A DNA stretch of 64,000 nucleotides from Prostheceraeus crozeri (lineage: Eukaryota > Platyhelminthes > Polycladida > Euryleptidae): the NCBI GenBank assembly GCA_907163375.1, contig CAJQUW010005558.1, positions 186,001-250,000 of the forward strand. The letters are read 5' to 3'. Shown piece after piece: positions 22,157 through 34,178 of this stretch (position 1 is its first letter; each line of letters begins with the position of its first letter). The translations under genes were made by a program, and so were the position numbers. The notes beneath the pieces are model-generated. The model did no database searches. It was not told the origin of the DNA and saw only the letters and a list, made by a program, of their open reading frames with translations.

Positions 22157-24607
22157 TCAGCAATATTCAGGAACAGAAACACATGTCATAATCAACATCT
22201 TTGATGACTCAAAATGTGCAACGACAACACATGGATGTACAATGTCATCGACTGGCACAACCATCTGCTCATCCGTGGCAACCATGCAATAAATTCCAAA
22301 ATTATATTTGACAATTTCAACAACCTGACTTGGCACATGAGGTAAGTTGAAATTATCAAGTTGCAACAAGGGCGTACGATTTAAGCAACTTTGTGTTAGC
22401 AAGAATTACATTTCTATCATTTCTATAAAAACTATGAACTTGGACAAAGGAAATTTCACCACAGACGAGAGCCTGCACAACGGTGGTAGAAAATTCACCT
22501 AATCGGCGGTAGTGATGCAATTGGAAAATTTTCCAATTTTTTCAAAATTTTCCGGAAATTTTTCCAATGGAAAATTTTGAAATTTTTTTTTGGTGATTGA
22601 CGTTTTTTGCCTTTGTTTTGGAGACTTGTTGCAGTCGTTTGAAAAGACTATGTAACATTCAAAGTCCGAAAACTTCTCTATCATCCCTGCATGTTAACTT
22701 TTGGAACCAACTGCACCCTCCCTCAATGTTTATTTCAGATCTTTCCAACTGAATATCAGATATTAAATGGATTTCAGATTTCTCTAATTGAATTTCAGAT
22801 ATCTGTCAGAAACTCAACTTTGAAAGGATCTTAGATTCAACTGGAGAATCTCCTATTCATCTGGAAAAGTCTGAAGTTCACAGATCTGAAATCGATTTGG
22901 AACTATCTGAACCATCTGAGCTAGAAATGGAAGATGTGTATAGTTTGTCCTCCACGAAGATATCGGACATTACCCCAGAAGTTAGAAGCTATCATATAGA
23001 TTTTCTTATACTCATCACAGATATCTTTAGTTTCCAAATATCTCACGAGTTTACAGTCTTATCTTCCAATATATCGTCGCTCATGCATAATGCTGTGTTG
23101 GACTGTGTGCCTGTGCTTCACATGTTCAACAACACATGGAGAATTTGTATCATTGCAATCAAGGCTGCATGATAAAGCTTAACTTTAAGCCATAAACAAG
23201 CTCCCAAATAAAGTGCATTCTTTTTGCTCCAGATCTTTCACAATGCATGAAATTATACCCCTATCGTAAAGGAAAAAATTCACGTTGTCCCAAAAGATGT
23301 CTGTGTTATAATATTAAAAATGCCAACAAATTGCCACAAGCCACTGGTGGCAAAGGAATGCTAAAAAATCCGCGGACGGGATTCGTATTGCCACTATTAT
23401 TTTAATCGAAATGATATGATGAAATCAAGAGTTTTGGAACAATTCTATTGATGTGTCTATGCATGCCTCGATCGGCTGTGATAGAAAACGTAAAAATTAT
23501 GTCACAAAAATTCTTTTTTTTTCATTTTTCAAAATCGGTTTAATCAAAATGATGATCAAGATCACAACTTTTAGACCCATGCTATTAGTGTGTAGCTGCC
23601 TCGGCTGTAGAAGCGGTCAAAGCAGAGGGCCTATCACAAAAAATTAGAACTTTCAAAATTTTCCATGGAAAATTTTGATTCAAAATTTTCCGGAAAATTT
23701 TCATCACTAATCGGCGGTAGCATAGTCCGTAAATGTCAAAACGTCCACATTTGATATGTCCTCGGCATACAAACACAAAATCATTCGAGTCTCTACATTC
23801 AAGTGACAATTGTTGAAGTAACTTGGTTTTTTCACAATGGTCAGCTACTTCCACATACAATTTACAGAACTTAAGTAATGTAAGCTTATTTGAAATTTGT
23901 TTGATGAATGAGTGAGTGCCATGAGTGAGTACGTTGAAGTTATGAAACTGATGTTCAAATGAAAACATTGAGCAATTGGCTAACGCACCATAGCGTTTGA
24001 CTTGATCTGATAAATGCAGTAAAAGATTCATGTTGATTGTACACATGTTCGCATTGTAATGGTCAGCCAATCGCGAATGAAAATAATCGAACAATTTCTC
24101 AACATGATTGAAATCAGATCGAGCTGTCTTAGAGTAACACATTTTGCATGCCGTAACGAATGTCAGAAAATGAAATGAGTACTCATCATCACCGTGAAAT
24201 TTGTCAAATAGCGATTTAAAAATAGTTGGAATGCTGTAGTAGAAAATGAAATTCATAAAGTCACGCCCTTTCCAGAGAGACATTTCTGCCAAGGTTCTGG
24301 GTTTTGTAAGGAACTTCGGGATCTTTATACTACTATACAATGTGTTGTAGTTTGATACATGTCTTCCCAAATAGTACTGTTGACGGAAAAATGAAGAATC
24401 TATAAAGCGGAATAACAGAGATTTCGAGCAGTTTTCGAAGAGCAAGTGCAAAGGGTCGATTAAAATTCCAGAGGGAATTTTTACATACTCACTCAAACAT
24501 GATCTACCTTTGATTCCAAAGATACTTTCACGGGTCTCATTTGCAATTTCACAATAACTTGAGTAAGACTCATCCGTTAACGGATCCACAACTTCCCCAT
24601 ATTTCCT
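22157..24607 (-). pseudogene. CACTA (EnSpm)-like transposase, 3' half, interrupted
   Basis: The minus strand encodes a stretch like the C-terminal half of animal and plant CACTA-type transposases: FGIKGRSCLSEY, then IPSGILIDPLHLLFEN, SLWKGRDFMNFIFYYSIP, MCTINMNLLLHLSDQVKRYG and FEHQFHNFNVLTHGTHSF. A C-terminal segment (FNLPHVPSQVVEIVKYNFG...) continues beyond a hAT-type insertion (22,510-23,709), with one further frame change near 22,350. The catalytic N-terminal half is missing; homology stops exactly at the CACTG end of the element starting at 24,608. The family role is cut-and-paste transposition. This copy is dead, but its relatives may mobilise the CACTG-ended elements of the window (inference). 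Confidence 0.65.
22510..23709. mobile_element. 1,200-bp non-autonomous hAT-type element
   Basis: Ends TAGTGATG and CATCACTA with nearby GGAAAATTTTCC palindromes on both sides. Flanked by a perfect 8-base duplication ATCGGCGG (22,502-22,509 and 23,710-23,717), the hAT hallmark. It lies inside the CACTA-like transposase frame. Internal frames (for example 22,897-23,172) match nothing I know, so it is probably non-autonomous. Confidence 0.9.
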
Positions 24608-26565
24608 CACTGTAAATTGTAGGGCACTAACTTAGGCACGAAGCCGAAATTTCGTGCCAGTTAGCACCTAGCTAGTGCCATTCTAGTGCCTCGAGGCACC
24701 AGTAGGCGCCACTAGGCACTAACAGGCACCAAACCAAATATTTGTTTATCTGGTAAAAACCACATAAAGAAAAATTTCTTCATTTACGATTGCTAATTAG
24801 GAGGTTAATTTATTCGAAATTAAGCCATCTAAGCTTCAAATTACTCAACTCGTCAAATTTAAATCTCCTTTGTTTGAGTCTCTAGCATTTTAAAGACATT
24901 CTTTCATTCTTCCATCCGTGAAGTGATGTTGAATAACGCTTGCGACAACAGCTATACAGGATAGCATGTGGGCTTGAATCAAGCAAAATTATATTTGAAG
25001 AACAGAAAAAGGTGCTGCATGGAAAAAGGTAAGTACGACATGAGTTCGTTTGAAAATATTCATGCATCCTTGGAAATATAATGTAATAAGCCAAATATCA
25101 AATGATTTGTGTAGTTTAGCTTTCCGACAAGGCCAACGTCCAGTCGAATCTCAGTATGATGCATTTTGGTGCTTTGCTGCATTCTGCAAGCGCAGATAGA
25201 GCAAATATTTCTTGGAAAGAAATGCTTTCTTAACTTAAGTCATGTTTACGCTCTGTTTTACTACCGGAGCAGGCGAAACACTTTAATAGTTGGCTACCTA
25301 ACAATAGAAGCACGTGAGGTTTCATCGAAATCACTGGATCCAATTAAAAAGTCACAGTTCCTATTGTGAAGAGATGGCCATAGATAGTGACGCTACTCTT
25401 TTGGAATTTCCTCACTTGACTGATTGTGAATCATCATGTTGTACTTCAGCATTGATACCGCCCTTCGAAGTCGTTATCATTCGACCTTCCTCACAACGCG
25501 TTACTATAGACACGTCAACGACTGAATGCCGAGAGTCCGTGTTTACTTGCTTTCCGAATGTTCAGTGCGGCAGTGATTATGCATCATTCTGTCGACTGAC
25601 AGCTGTCTTGGAATAAGGTGAAAGTGTTAACTGGACGACTTTCATATTCGTGTGACTTTTTCTTTGTGTAATGCACTGTTCATGCAACATCCATTTGGAA
25701 ACTGCAAATCAAATTAAGATCAGTGTCCCATTTTCGAGGTGAGAACCATTCCATTCATATTTGCTTCAAGACGATATTCAGAAAATGGTTCTTTAGGTAT
25801 TATAAAACATACATGAAACTAGGGCCTTTGTTCAATGCAATGGAAACTTGAAACCATACACAATGGTTGAAAACTATTCATTCCGAAGTAAAATAGAGTT
25901 TTATATTAGATCTCATTTTCTTAATGTTGTGGTTAAATAGCATTGTAAAATAAAAAATGCAATGCTATATGTTACACAGCTTCAAATGGACAAAATGTGT
26001 GGATAACGATCTATCGAATCTTACTTCAGAGTGAATTCGATCACGAGATCTCGACCATTTTTTAGGCGTTTGAGATCCCAAGATTTCAGTGCCAAGACTA
26101 CGATTATTATATTAGGCGTGTACATATAGTTAACAAATGAATATTAATGGTTTCCCCCACCCAGTACCATGGCATGTTTTGTTATGTAAATCGCATGAAA
26201 TCAAAAGGGATCATGGCACCAGGAACACGAGTAACTTAGATATATCGGGTATAGCTTATGCTGACGACGAATAGGACTCGTATGTGACGTCACAAGGTGC
26301 GCGCTCGTTGACTAGGTTCCACCGGAAACGTAATGTGCGAGTTTTTATTGCAACGCGTCGCAATGATTCACCTTAAAAATCTGGGTTTCGACAGGCCATT
26401 CGATGCTCGATGCCCGCAGAATAAGTGAATTAAGAAAGACATTAAAATCAGAATTGTAGAGGTGGCCATCTGATGGTCCTGAAAATCCCGCAAAGAGAAA
26501 ACTGCCTATTAGCTATACTGGCAAGGGGAGACTAGAAAACAGCTAATTATTGTTACATTGAGTTG
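24608..26565 (+). mobile_element. CACTG-ended element, GGCAC motif family, copy 2 (uninterrupted)
   Basis: Begins CACTGTAAATTG and has the same GGCAC/GTGCC cluster as copy 1; the match runs to TTACATTGAGTTG. It preserves the empty sites for both insertions found in copy 1. It differs by about 70 extra bases near 25,925-25,999 and about 20 near 25,305. The left flank is CCT instead of TA. A TGACGTCA site lies near 26,285. Confidence 0.75.
25374..25616 (+). CDS. Short open frame in copy 2 of the GGCAC element
   Basis: An 80-codon frame (MAIDSDATLLEFPHLTD... to ...CRLTAVLE) ends at TAA. In copy 1 the same frame is split by the LINE insertion. Five cysteines and no recognisable domain. It may be a first exon of a lost transposon gene or chance; conservation between the two copies only reflects shared descent. 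Confidence 0.25.
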   Translation: MAIDSDATLLEFPHLTDCESSCCTSALIPPFEVVIIRPSSQRVTIDTSTTECRESVFTCFPNVQCGSDYASFCRLTAVLE

Positions 26566-26811
26566 CTTGCTGGGACATTAAGTCAAATGCTGATGCCAAA
26601 TGCACTAGCATTCGCTTGCCCACATACCATGCTGGCCATTTCATTGGCATAATTTTCTATTTGAGTTAGAAAATAGTATATTGATGCAACAACATCTATT
26701 CCAACTCCTGAAATATATGCCCAGGTTAATAGCGTGATTTTTACTTATTGCGCTCATTCAAAAATTACGAAATCTAAGGCTATTATTTCAACTATACAGT
26801 CAAAATGTCAA

Positions 26812-27045
26812 TACTTTGTTGGTCCTCCCATGGCCTTCAGGACACCTTATGCGTTTCGGCACTGGATTCAATCAGCCTCTTGCAATACTCTTCGTTAATT
26901 TCGGTGGTCCACGCTACTATTACCGTCTTCTTGAGATCATTGAGAGAAGAGGGTTCCGTTGAGCAACTCGCTTCTTCACCACAGCCCGACAGTTCTCGAT
27001 GGTTTTCAAGTCAGGAGAACTGCTGGGCCATGGTTCCAAGATTTC
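26812..27045 (-). pseudogene. Tc1-family transposase fragment
   Basis: The minus strand reads WPSSSPDLKTIENCRAVVKK, matching the C-terminal WPxxSPDLNPIENxW block with the catalytic E. Stops follow soon after. Only this end of the gene remains, and the copy belongs to a different subfamily from the element at 5.1 kb. Confidence 0.75.
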
Positions 27046-28980
27046 GATACCAGAATTTGATACTATAGTTTCTAGCTCAAATTGGAAATTATGCTAATCA
27101 AATGGCCAATATGGCATGTAAAATGCCATCTGAAAGGTAGGCCTAGTGAATGATCTGGTCTTACGGATGCACAATATTTAATGACTGAACCTTTGAACTG
27201 ACTTTTACATGATGACAACTATGGCTATCAGTCATCGTGCATGTTAGGGTGTGCTGAACATGGATGTTTCAAACAATTCCTCCCAAGTCAATAAATATGT
27301 TGACTCAACGCTGTATTTAGATAATATTTTTTCATTGGGAAGGCTTATTCATTACTCTTACATATTATTTAACAACCATAGATCATCATTTTCAGATAAT
27401 TCATTTTACTAAATGTTTCTTTTGCTGATTTCAAGTCCGCTATTCAAGAGAGCTTGTACCATATTGATTAATAAAAAACATTCGTATGTAATCAATCGGG
27501 TATATATGAGTCATCTCCCCACCTTTTCAAATTTGTATAAAATCATCAGTATAAATGAATAAATCACAAAACTTCAGATACAAGTATTTGAATATATTTT
27601 CTAACCACATGCAAATGTTTCTGCAAATCGGACAAGCGCTTTTTGAATTAGAAACGATAACGTGAAGTGTAGCGATGTCAGCGGCTTGATCAGTGCCTGA
27701 CATCGTCTGAGCACTGAGCAGATAGCACTACATGTAGGTCAACAAAGTTATGTCGCGACAACTCATGAAGTATAATAACCCATACCACATCCTTTCCATT
27801 TGCCATATTTAACTTCAGAAATGTGTGGTAGGGTAGTGGTTATGGGAAGATTTTAGACAGCAATGATGAGACGGAGAGGGAGAGAGAACAATACACACAA
27901 CAATAATGCGTCGAACAGACGAAGTCAGATCAAGTTGCTGACATCGTTGCACTTCAATTTGTAATCTAAAATTCAAAATCAACTGTCCGATTTGATAAAA
28001 TTTTGCAGAGAAGATAATCTCAAAAATTTGGAGCTGAAGTTGTGTGACGACTGATTCAATTCTAAGGATTTTAGACAAATTTGAAAACATGGGGGATATT
28101 ACCCACAAATACCGGCAACAGTGTGCCAAAATGCGAATAACCAGACAAATATTTCGGCATTGACTGAGAGAATTTGATTTATAAAAAGAGCAGATGGCGC
28201 GCTTTGTGAAAGATAGGGAATCATGGTCCCAAGAGCGGTAATTAATAGGTAGTCAGTGGGGTTACAGAATATTAGCGTGGACGGTGAACAAAATACTGCG
28301 CTTCCTTGTGAACTGGGGAATGCCGACTTCTTCCAACCCATTTTTATACTGAACGAAAAAGTTGTAAATTTGAAATTATTATTATGCACCATATTTTGTG
28401 CGGCTAAATATGTCAAAAAAAGCATTTTTTCGGACCATTTAATCGCTCCTGTGAAATCGCGAATAGTGTTAGGATTAGAGTGTTGAGAAATGTCGACAAA
28501 AGAAAGTATTGTGTTTTGTACAAACGTGTACGATAATAACTCTCATGCCCATAATTATTCAATGAAAAATATTATCTGGTGAGAGCCTCCTTAGGGAACT
28601 GACCGCAGTTTCGGTAAATTATACAGGCCTATCTTTTCATTTCACCGTTCCAAAGTTTCAATTAAACAACGAAGGAAAAATACATATTAACGGAAAATAC
28701 ATTTCCGTTAATAAATATTACAGCTACTGTAGACAGACACTAACAAGGTGATTTAAGTCAAATAAATTTTGATAAGTTAGCTATGCACTAGTAAAACGAT
28801 TGAAGTTAAATCAATGCAAAGATTCAAGAAAAAGTTCAGTGATACAATTCTTGCGCTGAAATTCTTTTAATCAGCATTTATTGCTATTATAGATGATCAA
28901 ATATATATTTTTCATTTCTAATTGACTGACAGCTCCTATCCTATATCCACTTGCGTGCCGCTTTGAATCAATTCCATGTA
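27046..28980. other. No clear gene
   Basis: AT-rich sequence with overlapping short frames on both strands near 28,100-28,480 that cannot be supported as coding. No repeats with clear ends. Confidence 0.5.
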
Positions 28981-28984
28981 TTTT

Positions 28985-29540
28985 TGAATTTCAAAGAATA
29001 AATGACTGAAAATATCGCTCATTTGGTTACGACTAGTAATTCAAATTGTTGTGCTTAAGATAAAATCTCAACATGCTTCATCCTGTGTAGTGTCATGCTG
29101 GTGCAGGGATCGCAATTTTACGGCTTTTCCGTTTTTCACGAAATTTGTCCGATGTAAATATTTCAAATTTGTGCATTCAAGCCCCGGTTTTTCCGATTCT
29201 GCGTTTTTTCCTTAGGTGAATTGCGATCCCTGTGCTGGCAGTTGTTAGAGAATTATACAAATTTACCATATATTGTGTAGTAGCAACTCATCAGATCTGT
29301 TCATGACGGCGGTTTAGTTATAGCTTGATTAACTTAATACCCAAAACAACATAGCGTCGTCATTTACTGATACTGACAATGATAAATTTGAATTCTCTAT
29401 CAACCGCTAGCATCATTGACACTGTACACAGGACGAAACATGTCGGGATTTTATCTCAAGTGCATTCATTTAAATTATTTGTCGTAATCAAGGAAGAGTC
29501 ATTTTTCAGTCATCTATTTTTTGAAATTCCAAATGAATGA
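28985..29540. repeat. Palindromic repeat with about 130-bp inverted arms
   Basis: The left arm (about 28,985-29,100, containing TAAGATAAAATCTCAACATG) and the right arm (about 29,385-29,540, containing CATGTCGGGATTTTATCTCA) are inverted copies at roughly three-quarters identity. The GACGAAACATGTC motif resembles Penelope-like tails. A hAT miniature element sits at the inner edge of the left arm. Confidence 0.6.
29104..29232. mobile_element. 129-bp hAT miniature element
   Basis: Ends CAGGGATCGCAATTT and AATTGCGATCCCTG, with flanking octamers TGCTGGTG and TGCTGGCA (six of eight alike). Size, CAGGG ends and 8-base duplication are typical of hAT. Confidence 0.8.
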
Positions 29541-30699
29541 AGAATCTCTCTCACTGACAGACGTTGACGTTCCATGTCTGAACGAGCGACGGCTTTTGTC
29601 CAAATTTTCGAAATATGATATCGTCATTAAATAAATGAACTGTATTTATACTCGGAGGCACATTAGGCACGAAGCCAATTGAAGTTGAAAAATGTATCAA
29701 TCAAATGATTGTAGTTGGAATTGTGAGAAAATCAATATTGAAAATGGAATCCAAAATTCGAGCAGTTTCTGCAACTTGAAAGCATTAATTATTAATTTAC
29801 TTGATCCAAGATTTGTTTAACTATATACACGTTACACAGCAATAAACAATCTCTTATATTTTTTAATACTGCTTAGTCAGACCAATCAGACAAGCGATAA
29901 TTTCCTTACATTCGCTCTCATGACTTTGGCATATAGTTTATACAAGCGTTCGTGATTCTCTCCATTGTTTTTATCAGTGACGATTGAGTAGAGAAATTTC
30001 GCCTGAATTTTAGAGCTGCTTGGTCTACTCTGGTTGAAACAAACATGAATTTAATTGTGGCTACTAATGAATCTTAACGTTGTTACTGCTTGCCAACCTG
30101 AAATGCTTACTATAATTGTAAATTGTGAAAAGTAAAATACTGCAGAGGCGAAATTAGATATTTAATCTCGGCTACTAACAGATAACAATTAATTGGCTGC
30201 AATTGGAAAATGCAGCAATCAATACGAATTGGAAAAATATCAATCAATTAATTGAGATTCTTTATTCTAGCCAATTAAATAATTGAAATTGGTGTATCAA
30301 CCAATCAATCAATTGGCTCCAATTAATTAAAAAGTAATTGGGGTCTATTAATTTTGACAATTCTTGATGCTTATGTGTGTACATGACTTACATTCAATTG
30401 TGTGGGATTTTGCCATCTTCATTTATGAACAACAATTGCGAATAAAAGACAATCATAGTTTATTTTTATATTCTCTTCTCTATTTTCAGGAATTGATACA
30501 TATTGGTGGAATATCTTCACCCCCTCCGAAACTTCGTTAAATGGGGTCATTCTTGATACTGATGGCGCCATTATACGGGCATTCCTACGAAAATCGTCTA
30601 CGAATCCTTAGAATTCCAATCCGTCAACGTCTTCGACTTGATATCATCGACTGACTCTCTGCGATACTTTCTTCAACTTGCGGACTTGAAGCGTTTTCT

Positions 30700-30860
30700 A
30701 AATTTTTAAGAGTTCAGCCTCGTGAACATTTTTTCTCCCAGAGAGTCATTGTCGATTGGAATTTACTACCCCATTATGATGTTTGATCGTCATCCCTAAT
30801 GGACTTCGAGACAAACATGTTCAATGTTTTCATGCTGCGAAACTAACTTTGTGACATTTC
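30700..30860 (+). pseudogene. LINE reverse-transcriptase tail fragment
   Basis: REHFFSQRVIVDWNLLP resembles the C-terminal end of CR1/jockey-type LINE proteins (FFxxRVxxxWNxLP). The match is short and the upstream part is out of frame. Confidence 0.5.
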
Positions 30861-31775
30861 TATTATCTGCATAAGATGCGCGTTACAATTAGTTTGTTCA
30901 TCCATTCGCTGTCAATCGCCTAAGCTTTGTTTTTTATACACCTATTGTAGCAATATGAATACTCAACCATTATGAGGGACTCTGCAGACAACTGACGTCC
31001 TTGTTGTGCTCCAAGCATTCCCTCGAATTTTGTCCAAACTCGTTTTCGTGTTGATTTGAAATGCAACTAAAAACTGTGAGCTTCAAAGCTTTATTGTACA
31101 TTTCTATGAAAAATATTTTGACAATTGTCACTTTGAAACTTCGTTGGAATAAGACAGTTTTCAAGAATTTCCGTAACTAAGTTTTCTATGACATTATAAT
31201 TTATCAAGAATTTTGCTGCAAAAAAAAACTTTTTAACTTACTCAATGCCTTTCACTGTATGCTTTTTGACTCGCTCTGTTTCAGACGGCACGCTTTGTAA
31301 ACGTAGAACAAAATCTCTGAACGTTTTGATTTTTATATAGCCGGCAAATGTCCTGGAATTTTGCCAAGTATACTCGAATCGTGTTATATGAATTATTCAG
31401 ACTTTTCGGGAAGCATGTTTTATAGTTTTAAATGCTCATGAAATCTGATGTACTTTATATCATCTTTATGTACTTTATATCATGTACTTTTTGCATCGAT
31501 GTTGAATTGTTCAGATTCTCAAAAAGTAATTCCCTTTGTGCATACTGGAAATCCAATATTGTGCCTCTTATTCACTTGAAATTTAATATATGCATGATCG
31601 AATTATAGAAACTTTTTCTTTCTTTGAATTCAGAATAATTAACGGAAGAGAATTTTACGATATAGTAATAAATAAGGGTAGGGATTTTACTACTGATACC
31701 AGTAGCATGTAAAAGCTGTATTTCGCGAAGAGAAAAATTAGGCACCAATGGGCACGAACTTAGGCACCAAGGCTT

Positions 31776-31831
31776 CGTGCCCACTCGTGCCCGCTCGTGC
31801 CCGCTCGTACCCGCTCGTGCCCGCTCGTGCC
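31776..31831. repeat. 10-bp tandem repeat GTGCCCGCTC
   Basis: Five and a half units with one or two changes. The unit contains the GTGCC motif of the surrounding element, so it looks like an expanded subterminal motif. Confidence 0.9.
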
Positions 31832-34002
31832 TTGTGTTGGTTAGAATTGATGCCTAAGTTTCGTGCTTAATTCAAGGGAAATTTCGTGCCCTACATTTAG
31901 TAATATCAGGATTATTTCGCAGTCGCCATTTATTAATTCTTTGGGCCACTGCTAGCAGAGCTCGAAGATTGTGGCCTATCTTCTAATATTCTATACCTAG
32001 GTTCAGGATTCACCAAAAACTAATTGAAATAGTTGGACGACAGCAATCAATTAACTGGAATCATCTTATGTCAGCAATCAACTAATTGGATTTTTTTAAT
32101 CACAATTTGATTAGATTAATTCTTGATTTTAATTTTCGACTTAGATAAAAACATGTGGTACACCTATTTAGGCTGCATAAATTGGCAGATTGTGCAAGTC
32201 GTAAACTTGCATACTGTGAATTTGGGCGGTGACTTTCTGCATGAAATACATGTTGCTAAATTCTTAGTCGGAGTGACTATTCAAACTAGAGAACAAGAAG
32301 TTGCGTGCCTAGATTGACATAAATTTAAGATTTAATGACATAATATAAGATAGGTAGACTAATAATCTCAATCGCTGAATGTGTTATGCTTTTCCTATGA
32401 TGGTGAGTGTAGGCGGTTTTGCAAGTTAGCATTCAACTAAATAACTTCATTACAGATCAATCAATTGATAGCAATTATTGACAGACTGCAATCAATCAAT
32501 TGCAATTTTTTCTGTAACAACAATTAATTAATTGGAATCTTTGGGTTACAGCGATCATTGTGACCAATAAATTGCAATGCAATTATTTTTTGGTTTCCAG
32601 GCTGTACTTCAATTTTTTATGATTAGATAGGACACTGACGCCAAAACCGAACAGATTCATAGCATAGTTGTAATTGATAGTTGCACTTCTATCTTAAACA
32701 TGAAGGTGTTCAGATGATTCTTGAAGTATATATTTGTGAATTTATTTGAATCAATTGATAAAATATGCTTGTAATACAGTGCACGGTTATGAAGCCCGTA
32801 ATCATGTGGTTACATTGCGATGCAAGATAGCGCCACAATGTCGCAATCGATATCACATGTCGCAAGACGAAGGATAATTGAGATGGAGTTCATACGGTAC
32901 TGGAACACAACCTGGGGTTGGAAAAAAATTATTAGCAATTTAATTGGTCTCATTTTTTTTGCTGAGAATCAATTGACTCAATTGGATCACATGAGCAATC
33001 AATTAGTTGACAATAATTTTTTATCATTGCCAGATCTAGGTTTATCTTTCCGTTGTTGACGGACACTTGATTGACTAACACTTAGAACGTTAGTTCCACA
33101 GCACACAGGTCTGCGAAAGTGCATTAAAACACTATAGAATAGAATTTGCAATCACAAATATGTATTTTCTGCACCACCATGCTCGTTGAACTAATTTGCA
33201 TGATAAAACATGAAAATGTTCTGATAGCAATATCAAGCAATGACTGATAATTAACATTTATTATATTTTTATAATAATATACAAGCGCAATATTTTTTGG
33301 TTCAAACACTGTCACTCTGACCATCGTGACCTTAATCTGACTTTTATCTGAGAAAATACGAAGTATTTATATTTACTAGTTAGAGACTTTTAAATTAAAA
33401 TTTAAATGAATTGTGTAGATTATTAACAGCAAGCTTCGCATTAGGCCAACATCAAACATTTCTTCGTTTCAAAAACGAGTATATCTACAGAATATCACAT
33501 CATCGACTGTGTAGAGCTATTAATTATACACTATAACTTGCAGTAATCGTTCAATAAATCGCTTTTTTGCTTGTGAATAATTGCAATTAATTGGAATAAT
33601 TGTCAGCTGATCCAATCAATTAATTGAATAGAAGATGGTTTATCAATCAACTAATTGCAATTAATTTCAATAAATTAATTTTCTTTTCCCTGCAGTGGAC
33701 TACTTTTTGCATTGTTTATTAAGATATCATATTAAGATAATTTCAAAAAAACAGGATAGGTGTCGCAGCTGCAGACTGATGATCAGTTAAACTGTTATGT
33801 CGGATTATATGTAGGCCTATGTTTCATCTCTGAAGGTTCTAGTGTTCTGATTGCATCCTTGATCGTTGTAGGCTTATGTATGCACGACTAAGGTTAAGTA
33901 TAGCCTACGCATTACGCAATAATGATGACGAGATATAACTTCATTTCAGTCTGATAATTCATGCAATATTATGTTTTTTAATTAGTTGAAGTAAATTGTG
34001 GA

Positions 34003-34178
34003 CTCTAAGGTCAACGTCTACTCTACCTTACTTGGGGCTTGTGTTGACACAGAGTCAGACTTTGATCTGGCTGTGACCATTTGGTCCGGATGCCCTTTCT
34101 GACGACTTCCTATGACACTTTCGGTGCTCGATTTCTGGACCGAAAGATCGCTAACCAAGCACCTAGCCACTGTCACGT
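34003..34178 (-). mobile_element. tRNA-derived SINE
   Basis: On the minus strand: GTGGCTAGGTGCTTGGTTAG (A-box-like), GAAATCGAGCACC (degenerate B-box) and GAAAGGGCATCCGGACC, a core shared by several invertebrate SINEs. Non-coding. No other gene is seen in 33,691-35,460. Confidence 0.6.

Larger units (their letters stand above)
29639..31903. mobile_element. Decayed CACTG/GGCAC-type element, copy 3
   Basis: The left end (CTGTATTTATACTCGGAGGC, then TTAGGCACGAAGCC) matches the start of the family seen at 15,792. The right end is the inverted form, GTGCCCTACATTTAGTA. Near the right end are GGCAC motifs and a tandem 10-mer. A LINE tail lies inside. The interior does not match copies 1 and 2, so it is a separate subfamily or a composite. 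Confidence 0.45.
30175..33690. repeat. Scattered AATCAATTAATTGG islands
   Basis: Islands rich in CAATCAATTAATTGGAA and variants lie near 30,180-30,345, 32,015-32,110, 32,450-32,600, 32,930-33,015 and 33,570-33,690, separated by ordinary sequence. The motif is nearly its own complement. No coding sequence was found between 31,904 and 33,690. Confidence 0.6.

Noticed and set aside
15792-26565. The two 2-kb repeats as LTRs of one retroelement
   Set aside because: They begin CACTG, not TG..CA, lack a matching right end, and the sequence between them contains a DNA-transposon gene and no gag or pol.
28099-28486. Opposed open frames of 76-108 codons
   Set aside because: They overlap each other on both strands, have no family match, and no splice or repeat context.
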